From assembly GCA_937894565.1 (NCBI GenBank), contig CALBHK010000138.1, positions 1 to 13,889 of the forward strand: a stretch of DNA of 13,889 nucleotides, read 5' to 3'. Below are positions 7,360 to 13,834 of this stretch, piece by piece. Numbering within the stretch: position 1 is the first letter of the stretch; the number at the start of each line of letters is the position of its first letter. Under the pieces are notes generated by a model. That model did no database searches, had not been told where the DNA came from, and worked only from the letters and a program-made list of their open reading frames with translations. The DNA comes from an uncultured Chlamydiae bacterium (GTDB lineage Bacteria > Chlamydiota > Chlamydiia > Chlamydiales > CALBHK01). Both the position numbers and the translations under genes were made by a program.

Positions 7360-7407
7360 ACCGATATTCCCGACCGACATTCCGACATTCCGCACTTCAC
7401 TGGTTAG
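7360..7407 (+). pseudogene. Leftover 3' tail of a TyrP-like gene
   Basis: In frame this stretch reads TDIPDRHSDIPHFTG and a TAG stop. The intact transporter at 7723-8925 ends LTDIPYFTG and a stop. At DNA level ACCGATATTCC is identical in both, and the bases through the stop match at most positions once a 21-base insertion (7371-7391) is removed. Similarity continues about 33 bases beyond the stop, to the edge of the inserted element. Upstream of 7360 it ends. The reading is a truncated paralogue that once lay tail to tail with the present gene. Confidence 0.6.
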
Positions 7408-7440
7408 AAAAATGTAATATTTTGATTATCAGTGAGATAA

Positions 7441-7642
7441 CTGGACTTTGGACAAAAAAACCACGGGCTTCGCCCATGATTTTGTCCAAGAAATTCCGTT
7501 TCTAGACGAAATGCAGGATCTATGACTTGTTGTTGCGGTTAGGAAGTCCATAATCATCATTCCTCGAGGACACAAGCGGGCGCTGCCCGCATTATTTGGA
7601 CAAAACCATGGGCAAAGCCCGTGGTTTTTGTCCAAAGTCGAG
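7441..7642. mobile_element. 202-bp MITE-like element with 8-bp target-site duplication
   Basis: The ends are inverted repeats of about 50 bases: CTGGACTTTGGACAAAA at the left, and on the opposite strand from the right, CTCGACTTTGGACAAAA. Each terminal repeat is itself a hairpin, with GGGC-TTC-GCCC at 7465-7475 and GGGC-AAA-GCCC at 7610-7620. TGAGATAA flanks both sides (7433-7440 and 7643-7650). The interior holds a 10-base palindrome TCCTCGAGGA (7561-7570) and a GCGGGC-GCT-GCCCGC hairpin (7576-7590), and no coding frame. The 53-bp insertion at 6183-6235 corresponds to one terminal repeat alone. The transposase family cannot be named from these ends. Confidence 0.85.
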
Positions 7643-7648
7643 TGAGAT

Positions 7649-7691
7649 AAAAAAGCGCAGGAATATTTGTAAATATTCCGAGCATTTTTTT
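7649..7691. terminator. Bidirectional intrinsic terminator downstream of the TyrP pair
   Basis: GGAATATT (7660-7667) and AATATTCC (7672-7679) form a perfect stem. An A-run stands on the left (7649-7654) and seven T residues on the right (7685-7691), so each strand reads stem-loop then T-run. On the minus strand it would end the transcript of the TyrP pair about 40 bases after the stop; on the plus strand it would once have served the now truncated facing gene. Confidence 0.7.
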
Positions 7692-7722
7692 ATGTCTCTG
7701 AGGATTAAAAGATTACGTTTTT

Positions 7723-8925
7723 TCAACCTGTGAAGTACGGAATATCGGTTAAGAGATAGATTTCCACACCCATGATCAAAATCGCAACCAAACCCAACCC
7801 CCATAAAAGGAACTTTCCGCCCCAACTATTGTCCTGTGATAGCCCCATCCGATAGCGTCCCACATAGACCATCCAAACAGGCAGTAAACCATTTAAAAAC
7901 GCCTCGCCAAATCCACCTGCAATCCCTAAAGCAGAAAGAAATATATCCTTGTAAAAGCCGGCAATTAAAGCTGGAGGGATAAAAACAAGTGCGGATAACC
8001 CTACGCGCACAATTCCTTCTCTTGTGACATTTAAGCCATCTGCTAAAAAATCGACCATAGAAAACCCCACACCCAGCACAGAGGTGACAATAGCAAAAAA
8101 ACCAAAAAATAAAGACGCTTGCCCTAAAAAAGAAGAGCCTGTTTCCTGCATTAAAAGCTCACTGGCAGAAAGTTGTTCCTGAACACCATGGACTAACACT
8201 TCTTTTGGAAGCGAACCAATAGCAACCCACAACCAAAACGCATAGATGCAAAAAGTTAAAAAGGTTCCCCCTACAATTGCTTTTCGCAAATTCTTTACAT
8301 CACGGTTCAGATAGGAGGCGATGCTAGGGATGATATTGTGATATCCATAAGCACTAAAAAGCGTGGGGGCAGCAAAGATGGTAATGGGCCAATAAGAGCG
8401 TACAAGATACTCCATACGCACCTGCTGAGATCCCATCGCAAGAAGCAGGCAATAAGAAAGTAGCATTCCCAGCATCAAAATGCCATTCACACGGTCTATA
8501 AACCTGCTCCCAATAGCAATAATGCCTCCAAAAAAAGCGGCAAAGATCCAATAGATCCAAAAACCCTCAATAGAAGAAAAAAGAAGCTGAGCGCCTTTGG
8601 AAACGTAAGAGATCATTAAACAGTAGTAGAGAAAGATGAAAAAAAGACCCGAAACAATTTCACCCTTTCTGCCTACAAAGCGTTTTGCCATAGATAACAA
8701 ATTAGCTCCATCGGGCATCCAAAGCGTCGCCTCTAAAAAAAGTAGGCCTGTGAGCAGCATGTAAAGCCAGCAGAGAAAACTAATGAAGAGGGAAGGCAGG
8801 AAGCCAGCCTCTCCTGTCACAACAGGAAGAGCCAACATACCAGCGCCAATGCTTGTCCCCGCCACAAGCAGGATACCGCTAAGAGTTGAGCCGCCATGTT
8901 CAATTTGCTTTGATAGATTATCCAT
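7723..8925 (-). CDS. tyrP: TyrP-family aromatic amino acid permease, second of pair
   Basis: This is a member of the hydroxy/aromatic amino acid permease family (TyrP, Mtr, TnaB), inner-membrane proton symporters for tyrosine or tryptophan. The 400 residues form about eleven hydrophobic segments, with the first-helix signature AGTSIGAGMLALPVVTG at 19-35 and a conserved AYGYHNIIPSIASYLNRD region in the middle. It is clearly homologous to the upstream neighbour over its full length (SALELL-type loop, VDFLADGLNVTREG versus VDFLSDGLNLKRTR, GRYRMG near the end). I choose the ATG at 8925 because its A is the last base of the neighbour's stop codon (TAATG), a typical coupling arrangement; an in-frame ATG at 8952 would add nine residues inside the neighbour. 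Substrate (Tyr or Trp) cannot be told from the sequence. A terminator follows. Confidence 0.9.
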   Translation of the reverse strand: MDNLSKQIEHGGSTLSGILLVAGTSIGAGMLALPVVTGEAGFLPSLFISFLCWLYMLLTGLLFLEATLWMPDGANLLSMAKRFVGRKGEIVSGLFFIFLYYCLMISYVSKGAQLLFSSIEGFWIYWIFAAFFGGIIAIGSRFIDRVNGILMLGMLLSYCLLLAMGSQQVRMEYLVRSYWPITIFAAPTLFSAYGYHNIIPSIASYLNRDVKNLRKAIVGGTFLTFCIYAFWLWVAIGSLPKEVLVHGVQEQLSASELLMQETGSSFLGQASLFFGFFAIVTSVLGVGFSMVDFLADGLNVTREGIVRVGLSALVFIPPALIAGFYKDIFLSALGIAGGFGEAFLNGLLPVWMVYVGRYRMGLSQDNSWGGKFLLWGLGLVAILIMGVEIYLLTDIPYFTG

Positions 8926-10124
8926 TAAATGATTAACAACCTTGTAGCACAATAAATTTCAAAAATTACAAAAAGGGCCAAACCCACCAATACAAACTTT
9001 CCACCGGGTAGTTTCCACTCAGAAACATATCCCATGCGGTATCTACCCGACCACGCCATCAAAATAGGCAGCATCGCCAGTAAAAGCGCTCCCCCATAAC
9101 CGCCCGCATAATCCAGCGCGATTAAGAAAAATCCCGGATAGGTCATGGCCACTATTAGAACGGGGATAAATATCAGCACACAGAGAAAAAGTTCGCCCCA
9201 ACGTGTGCGTTTGAGATTTAAACCATCGCTTAAAAAATCTACCAAACCGAGTGAAACACCTAAAAAAGAGGTAATTAACGCAAAAAACGCCAAAAACTGC
9301 CCAACAATATAAAGAGATGGCATTTGAAGCTGTTTTCCTAAAGGCTGCACAGCATCATGGCCATTCACCAGCGCTTCCGTGAGTCCGCCATTCCCTTTAA
9401 TGGGAATAATCCCCAAAATCAGCCATTGCCAGACAATATAGACAACTAAGGGAATTAAACTACCCAACACAATAGCGCGTCTGGCTGTTTTTCCATTCCA
9501 GCCCACATAACGCACAAGAGTTGGCACTGAGCCATGAAAACCAAACGCTGTAAAAATGACAGGCAAAGCACGCAAAGATTGACTCCAATCCACATAAGAT
9601 AATTTAGCCTGGTCTACATAGCTAAATCCAATCCAGACAAAGATAAAATAACAGACCATCAAGCCAAAAGTGAGCGGAATATTCAATAACCCTACAAAAC
9701 GCGCCCCTGCATAAATAAAAGGAGAAAAAATAGCTAAAAAGAGGGCCGGTCCAAAACTCGGTGCTAGACCAAAAAATAACGCCAGGCGAGAGCCGCAGCC
9801 CAAAGTATAGACAAGCACAAGGGAATAAAATAGAAAAATATACAAACCCCAGGCGGCCCATTTGCCAAAATTACCTAAAGTATGGCTTGCCATGGTGATA
9901 AAATTAATCTCCCCCTCATGCCTTTCCCCCTTCATCCATAAACACACTTCAAGAGTCAGCATTCCCGTAGAGAGCATCACTGCCCAACAAATAAGCAGCA
10001 TAAACACAGAAGGGATAAATCCCCCCAACCCAGTCGAAATAGGAAGCGCCAGCATCCCGCCGCCAATGGTTGTCCCTGCAATTAAAAGCGTCGCTCTAAA
10101 CAAGCGATTATCATCCGTCATCAT
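8925..10124 (-). CDS. tyrP: TyrP-family aromatic amino acid permease, first of pair
   Basis: A 399-residue HAAAP-family permease with about eleven hydrophobic segments. The first helix carries AGTTIGGGMLALPISTG, the hallmark of TyrP/Mtr proteins, and the middle has TAFGFHGSVPTLVRYVG, matching the paralogue's YGYHNIIPSIASYL. The protein would import tyrosine or tryptophan from the host cell by proton symport, which suits an intracellular bacterium. Chlamydia has a tandem tyrP pair (CT817/CT818 as I recall), so duplication is shared, though whether it is the same duplication cannot be judged here. AAGG stands six bases before the ATG at 10124; a second ATG follows at once. Transcription probably starts in the AT-rich region near 10230 and covers both transporter genes. 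Confidence 0.92.
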   Translation of the reverse strand: MMTDDNRLFRATLLIAGTTIGGGMLALPISTGLGGFIPSVFMLLICWAVMLSTGMLTLEVCLWMKGERHEGEINFITMASHTLGNFGKWAAWGLYIFLFYSLVLVYTLGCGSRLALFFGLAPSFGPALFLAIFSPFIYAGARFVGLLNIPLTFGLMVCYFIFVWIGFSYVDQAKLSYVDWSQSLRALPVIFTAFGFHGSVPTLVRYVGWNGKTARRAIVLGSLIPLVVYIVWQWLILGIIPIKGNGGLTEALVNGHDAVQPLGKQLQMPSLYIVGQFLAFFALITSFLGVSLGLVDFLSDGLNLKRTRWGELFLCVLIFIPVLIVAMTYPGFFLIALDYAGGYGGALLLAMLPILMAWSGRYRMGYVSEWKLPGGKFVLVGLALFVIFEIYCATRLLII

Positions 10125-10213
10125 AAAAAACCTTAAAATAAGATGCGACCACTACGCTACCACATTTGACATTAAAAATACACTCACCTTTTCCCCCTAA
10201 AGTTATAATAATT

Positions 10214-10242
10214 TTGTTAAAAATTAAATTTAATTATATAAT
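10214..10242 (+). promoter_or_regulatory. Predicted promoter for the 10287 gene
   Basis: TTGTTA (10214-10219) and a perfect TATAAT (10237-10242) stand 17 bases apart. Transcription would begin near 10249, giving a leader of about 38 bases with GAGG eleven bases before the ATG at 10287. The -10 boxes of this and the opposite promoter overlap. Confidence 0.45.
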
Positions 10243-10260
10243 AAATTATAAGATTAACAA
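10233..10260 (-). promoter_or_regulatory. Predicted promoter for the TyrP pair
   Basis: On the minus strand TTGTTA (10260-10255) precedes TATAAT (10238-10233) by 16 bases. The leader would be about 100 bases. The region is nearly all A and T, so chance matches are likely; this pair was the best I saw. Confidence 0.35.
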
Positions 10261-10286
10261 TAGACATAATTGAGGTTAATACTATT

Positions 10287-10871
10287 ATGGATATAAATAA
10301 ACCAGAAGGTGGCAGCCCAATTGCAAAACAATTTCAAACATTAAAAGATTCATTCTCTAATCCTCTTAATAATGGCCATCGATACATGATGATTAAAAAT
10401 GGTGAAATGCACCTAACTGACAAAAAAAACAGAAGCTCCCTATCCGAGATCAATAAATTTATGGAAAGTGTTTTTAAAGATGAGACTCTTTCTAACGAAG
10501 AAAAATTAGCTATCTTAAGCTCTTATCACACTCTTACCAATAACGACGCTTTTGATTACGCCCTTGAAAAACAAGACTTTGAGATGATTAAACTTTTTGC
10601 TCAATATGTAGATCCAAAAATAGTAAAAGAAAAATTTAAAAAACACATGAAAGAAATAAATACGCTGTTAAACTCTAATGATGAGATAGAGAAAAACAAA
10701 AAAATTAATCTGCTCTTGTCCAATTTAGGTACGAGATGTGGAAATGGATTCAGTCATACATATGATCAGCGAAATAAATATCATGAAGTGTTTTTTCTTG
10801 ATGTAGATCAAGCATTTTCAGAAAAGAATCTCACTCAGATTAAAGAATTCATGGAGGAAAAACTCAACTAG
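10287..10871 (+). CDS. Hypothetical AT-rich orphan protein
   Basis: I do not recognise this 194-residue protein. It is hydrophilic and mostly helical by appearance, rich in Lys, Asn, Glu and Phe, without a signal peptide or membrane segment. Residues about 91-115 (NDAFDYALEKQDFEMIKLF, then AQYVDP) look like one degenerate ankyrin-type helix pair, but a single repeat is not enough to assign the fold. The gene is far more AT-rich than rnc just downstream, and it has its own promoter in an AT-rich region. It ends 43 bases before rnc and could be read through into it. AT-rich composition, isolation and lack of recognisable family suggest lineage-specific or transferred DNA; an effector acting in the host is a guess only. 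Confidence 0.65.
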   Translation: MDINKPEGGSPIAKQFQTLKDSFSNPLNNGHRYMMIKNGEMHLTDKKNRSSLSEINKFMESVFKDETLSNEEKLAILSSYHTLTNNDAFDYALEKQDFEMIKLFAQYVDPKIVKEKFKKHMKEINTLLNSNDEIEKNKKINLLLSNLGTRCGNGFSHTYDQRNKYHEVFFLDVDQAFSEKNLTQIKEFMEEKLN

Positions 10872-10914
10872 GAGCTCGACGCAAACCCCGCGGTTATGCT
10901 AGCATGTAGCTCTT

Positions 10915-11628
10915 ATGCAAAGTAAACGCGAACTTATTGAAAACGCTCATCTTGTCGAAGAGAAGATCGGCTATCGATTCCACAATCGAGAGCTGATTGC
11001 GCTTGCTTTCACCCATCGTTCTTTCGTGAATGAAAATAAGGAAGAAGAATTAGAACACAACGAACGTTTAGAATTTTTAGGCGACTCAGTTCTGGGGATG
11101 ATTGTGTCCGACTATCTCTACCGCTACTTGCCCACCACGCGTGAGGGAGATCTCTCTCGGCTGCGCTCACGCCTGGTCGATGCCACCGCTTGCATTGCCT
11201 ATATTCAAAAATTAGACATTACCAACTACCTTCTTCTGGGCAAAGGAGAAAAGCTCAATGATGGCAGAGGGCGCGACACCATCCACTCTGATCTCTTTGA
11301 GACCATTATTGGGGCCATCTATCTGGATGGCGGATTGGAAGCTGCGCGCAAATTTTTCTTTAAAAATTTCTCTCATGACATTGCAGAAATCCTTAAAACA
11401 CCGACGCAGAACTGGAAGGCCAATTTGCAGGAATATGCACAAAAAGAGTTTCATCAACCCCCTGTCTACCACGTTTTAAGTGAAGAGGGGCCCGATCACG
11501 GCAAAATATTCAACATTGCGGTGCACCTCAATGGGGTCGAAATGGCGCGTGGAGAGGGAGGGTCCAAAAAAGAGGCCCAGCAAGAAGCTGCAAGAAACGC
11601 TTTAATCCGTATCGAAAAACGAGAGTAA
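10915..11628 (+). CDS. rnc: Ribonuclease III
   Basis: RNase III cuts double-stranded RNA, processing ribosomal RNA precursors and some mRNAs as a homodimer. The 237 residues hold the catalytic domain with signature HNERLEFLGDSVL; Glu50, Asp57, Asp126 and Glu129 correspond to E. coli Glu38, Asp45, Asp114 and Glu117 with a constant offset of twelve, so the metal site is intact. A double-stranded RNA-binding domain follows from about 165, ending GGSKKEAQQEAARNAL. The ATG at 10915 is the only possible start, since TAG lies in frame at 10900. No Shine-Dalgarno sequence is evident; a 10-base palindrome ATGCTAGCAT (10896-10905) lies just before. Ten bases separate it from radA, and rnc-radA-hemC probably form one operon. 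Confidence 0.96.
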   Translation: MQSKRELIENAHLVEEKIGYRFHNRELIALAFTHRSFVNENKEEELEHNERLEFLGDSVLGMIVSDYLYRYLPTTREGDLSRLRSRLVDATACIAYIQKLDITNYLLLGKGEKLNDGRGRDTIHSDLFETIIGAIYLDGGLEAARKFFFKNFSHDIAEILKTPTQNWKANLQEYAQKEFHQPPVYHVLSEEGPDHGKIFNIAVHLNGVEMARGEGGSKKEAQQEAARNALIRIEKRE

Positions 11629-11637
11629 AACTAATTT

Positions 11638-13008
11638 ATGGCAAAGCAAAAGAGTGTCTGGTTTTGCAACGACTGCGGCCATAAGCAGGTCAAATGGAGC
11701 GGCCAATGCCCTCAATGCCGAGAGTGGAACACATTAAATGAAGAGATTGAATTTGCCCCCTCTCAAAAAAAATTTGAATCCCAAGTAATAGAAAAAGCAA
11801 GGCCCATCAAAATCCGTGATGTGGCGCAGCTTTCCACCCCCCGCATCCAAACATTTTTAACAGAATGTGATCGTCTTATTGGCGGCGGCATTGTTCCCGG
11901 CTCTTTGACTTTGATTGGAGGAGATCCCGGAATTGGAAAATCCACCCTCATGCTTCAAATTGCCAATGCTGTGGCTTGTCAAGGCCTTGTTGTTCTATAT
12001 GTCTGCGGAGAGGAATCTGTAGAACAAACATCGCTAAGAGCCAGAAGATTGGGCATTGAAACAGATAATTTGCTGCTTTTAAGCGAGACTAATTTTTCAC
12101 TGATCAAAGCCCATGTCGATCAAATTAAACCCGATCTGTTAATTGTAGATTCTATTCAAATTGTCTATAAGGCTGATGTGCCCAGCTCTCCTGGATCTGT
12201 CACCCAGGTGCGCGAAACAACGATAGAATTTATGCATCTAGCTAAAGGATCTAATATATCGACCTTTCTGATTGGCCATGTGACTAAATCTGGCGAGCTG
12301 GCAGGTCCCAGAGTGTTGGAACATCTTGTAGACACCGTGCTCTATTTTGAAGGCGATAAACAATACAACTACCGCATGGTGCGTGTGGTTAAAAACCGTT
12401 TTGGCCCGACCGATGAAATTGCCGTTTTTCAGATGAAAGGAGACGGATTAGAACAAGTGCCTAATCCTTCAGCAATTTTTTTAGAAGAGCGCAAACGCAA
12501 TATCATTGGCTCTGTGATCACCCCTACAACAGAGGGCTCTCGGCCTATTTTAGTAGAAATTCAAGCGCTTGTGACCGATACCTCATTTCCGTCCCCCTCC
12601 AGACGCACAACAGGGTTGGACCAAAACCGCTTAGCCCTGCTTTTAGCCGTATTGGAAAAAAGGGTGGGATATCCTCTGCATCGCTGCGATGTCTTCGTCT
12701 CTATTGCAGGAGGACTGCGCATTAAAGAGCCGGCCATTGATTTGGGAGTAATACTTGCCATCGCCTCTTCTTATAGAAATCGCATCATCGATCCCGATAC
12801 CACAATTGTCGGGGAGGTGGGTTTAGGTGGAGAAGTGCGCAGTGTGCCACGTTTAGAACAGCGCTTAAAAGAGGCCATTCATATGGGCTTTAAACGTGCT
12901 ATCGTGCCTAAACATAGCCTGAAAGGAGTTTCTGACAACATTAAAAAACAGATTGAACTTCTTCCCGTTGAAATGGTAGAAGAGGCTATAGAGAAATTGT
13001 TGGTATAA
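11638..13008 (+). CDS. radA: DNA repair protein RadA (Sms)
   Basis: RadA is a RecA-like ATPase that acts in recombination intermediates as a branch-migration helicase. The 456 residues fit the family. Domains in order: a C4 zinc finger with Cys10, Cys13, Cys24 and Cys27; a RecA-type core with Walker A GGDPGIGKST (Lys101) and Walker B LLIVDSIQ; the RadA-specific KNRFG motif at 252-256; and a Lon-protease-like C-terminal domain from about 290 containing DVFVSIAGGLRI, AIDLGVILAIASS and GEVGLGGEVR. All key residues are present. GAGAG stands twelve bases before the ATG, rather far. The stop is two bases before the hemC start, so the two genes are likely translated together. Confidence 0.97.
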   Translation: MAKQKSVWFCNDCGHKQVKWSGQCPQCREWNTLNEEIEFAPSQKKFESQVIEKARPIKIRDVAQLSTPRIQTFLTECDRLIGGGIVPGSLTLIGGDPGIGKSTLMLQIANAVACQGLVVLYVCGEESVEQTSLRARRLGIETDNLLLLSETNFSLIKAHVDQIKPDLLIVDSIQIVYKADVPSSPGSVTQVRETTIEFMHLAKGSNISTFLIGHVTKSGELAGPRVLEHLVDTVLYFEGDKQYNYRMVRVVKNRFGPTDEIAVFQMKGDGLEQVPNPSAIFLEERKRNIIGSVITPTTEGSRPILVEIQALVTDTSFPSPSRRTTGLDQNRLALLLAVLEKRVGYPLHRCDVFVSIAGGLRIKEPAIDLGVILAIASSYRNRIIDPDTTIVGEVGLGGEVRSVPRLEQRLKEAIHMGFKRAIVPKHSLKGVSDNIKKQIELLPVEMVEEAIEKLLV

Positions 13009-13010
13009 AA

Positions 13011-13655
13011 ATGATTAGATTAGCCGGCAGGGAATCGAAACTTTCCAGAGCGCAAATATTAGAAGTGATGCAGCAGCTCCCCACTATTGAGTATACAGTA
13101 GAATGGATGAAAACACACGGGGATAAAGATAAAAGAACATCTCTGCGCTCTTTAGATAGGAGCAGCGATTTTTTTACAAAAGAGCTTGACGAGTATTTAT
13201 TAGAGGGAAAATGCGATGCAGTGGTCCATTCCGCTAAAGATTTACCTCACCCTCTTCGCAAAGGGATTGCTCTTATTGCTTTAACCAAGGGGCTTGATTC
13301 AAGCGATTCTCTGGTTTTTAGAGAGGGAGAAAATTTGGAAACATTACCGATTGGAGCCTTGATTGCCACCTCATCAGCGCGTCGAGAGATAGCGGTTAAA
13401 GAATTACGGGATGATTTTCGTTTTACGGACATCCGCGGCACAATCGTTGAGCGTTTAGAACAGCTCTATGAGGGTAAAGTAGATGGAGTGGTGATTGCAG
13501 AAGCTGCACTGATTCGTTTAGGGTTAAATCCGGCAAGAGTGCTCGTGCCAGGAGAAACAGCTGCTTTGCAAGGTCAGTTGGCAGTCACAGCGAGAGAGCA
13601 TGATAACGAGGTTGCCAAAATTTTTGAAAGCATCGACAGCAGGATTGCAAGATAA
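13011..13655 (+). CDS. hemC: Porphobilinogen deaminase, short chlamydial form without cofactor domain
   Basis: HemC joins four porphobilinogen units to hydroxymethylbilane in tetrapyrrole synthesis. Here only 214 residues are present against 313 in E. coli. Domains 1 and 2 are recognisable: AGRESKLSRAQ, the catalytic Asp77 in VHSAKDLP, ATSSARR with the paired arginines, DIRGTIVERL and ALQGQLAVTARE. The protein then ends where domain 3 should begin, so the cysteine that carries the dipyrromethane cofactor (Cys242 in E. coli) is missing; the only cysteine is Cys68 in domain 1. The next bases are a purine-rich non-coding run in every frame, so this is not a frameshift. I recall the C. trachomatis protein (241 residues) ending at the same place, which makes the short form ancestral. 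How or whether it holds the cofactor is open. It closes the rnc-radA-hemC cluster. Confidence 0.9.
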   Translation: MIRLAGRESKLSRAQILEVMQQLPTIEYTVEWMKTHGDKDKRTSLRSLDRSSDFFTKELDEYLLEGKCDAVVHSAKDLPHPLRKGIALIALTKGLDSSDSLVFREGENLETLPIGALIATSSARREIAVKELRDDFRFTDIRGTIVERLEQLYEGKVDGVVIAEAALIRLGLNPARVLVPGETAALQGQLAVTAREHDNEVAKIFESIDSRIAR

Positions 13656-13706
13656 AAAAAAGAATAAAGAAAAGGAAGAATAACAGAATAAGAAAAAGAA
13701 GAAGGA
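13654..13706 (+). other. Polypurine stretch after hemC
   Basis: From the hemC stop codon to 13706 almost every base on the + strand is A or G, with only a few T and one C. Similar, shorter purine runs follow the stops of mutY and mreC, always just before the GGCAGG module. No reading frame or hairpin is present. Confidence 0.55.
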
Positions 13707-13755
13707 ACAGGATGGGCAGGATCGGCTCCGCCGGCAGGATAGGCAGGATAAAAGA
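13707..13755 (+). repeat. GGCAGG repeat module with CGGC/GCCG hairpin
   Basis: ACAGGATGGGCAGGAT (13707-13722) is followed by a small hairpin, CGGC-TCC-GCCG (13723-13733), and then GCAGGATAGGCAGGATAAAA. The arrangement matches the module at 6309-6381, but with a different hairpin. It lies in sense orientation after hemC. There is no T-run. Confidence 0.6.
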
Positions 13756-13834
13756 CACTTCATACGATTAACCTCCTTCTTTTTCTAAAAAATAAAAAGG
13801 GGATGAAATTCTATTTATCTTACCCAATGGATTT

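Larger units (their letters stand above)
7360..7749. repeat. Imperfect palindrome centred on a terminator, interrupted by a MITE
   Basis: The left arm is 7360-7440 plus 7651-7668; the right arm is 7671-7749. After leaving out the 202-bp element with one 8-bp duplication, and a 21-base insertion, the arms are about 78 and 79 bases long. By hand count 49 of the 60 outermost positions match, plus most of the inner A-run and GGAATATTT. The centre is at 7669-7670. The right arm is the 3' end and downstream region of the intact TyrP gene. Confidence 0.7.

Noticed and set aside
7361..7391. CRISPR-like repeats
   Set aside because: The unit is 8 bases with no spacers; a slippage-type tandem repeat explains it.
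7429..7825. Short minus-strand frames across the 202-bp element
   Set aside because: They only translate the inverted repeats and run into the TyrP gene in another frame; no sign of a transposase.
10872..10914. A separate promoter for rnc
   Set aside because: The 43-base gap has no convincing -35/-10 pair; the ATGCTAGCAT palindrome alone is not enough.
13653..13760. A frameshifted HemC domain 3 after the hemC stop
   Set aside because: The DNA is polypurine and repeat in all three frames, and nothing resembles the cofactor-binding region.
13524..13763. Minus-strand frame opposite the end of hemC
   Set aside because: Its Phe/Ser-rich translation comes from the polypurine stretch; it overlaps hemC and a repeat.
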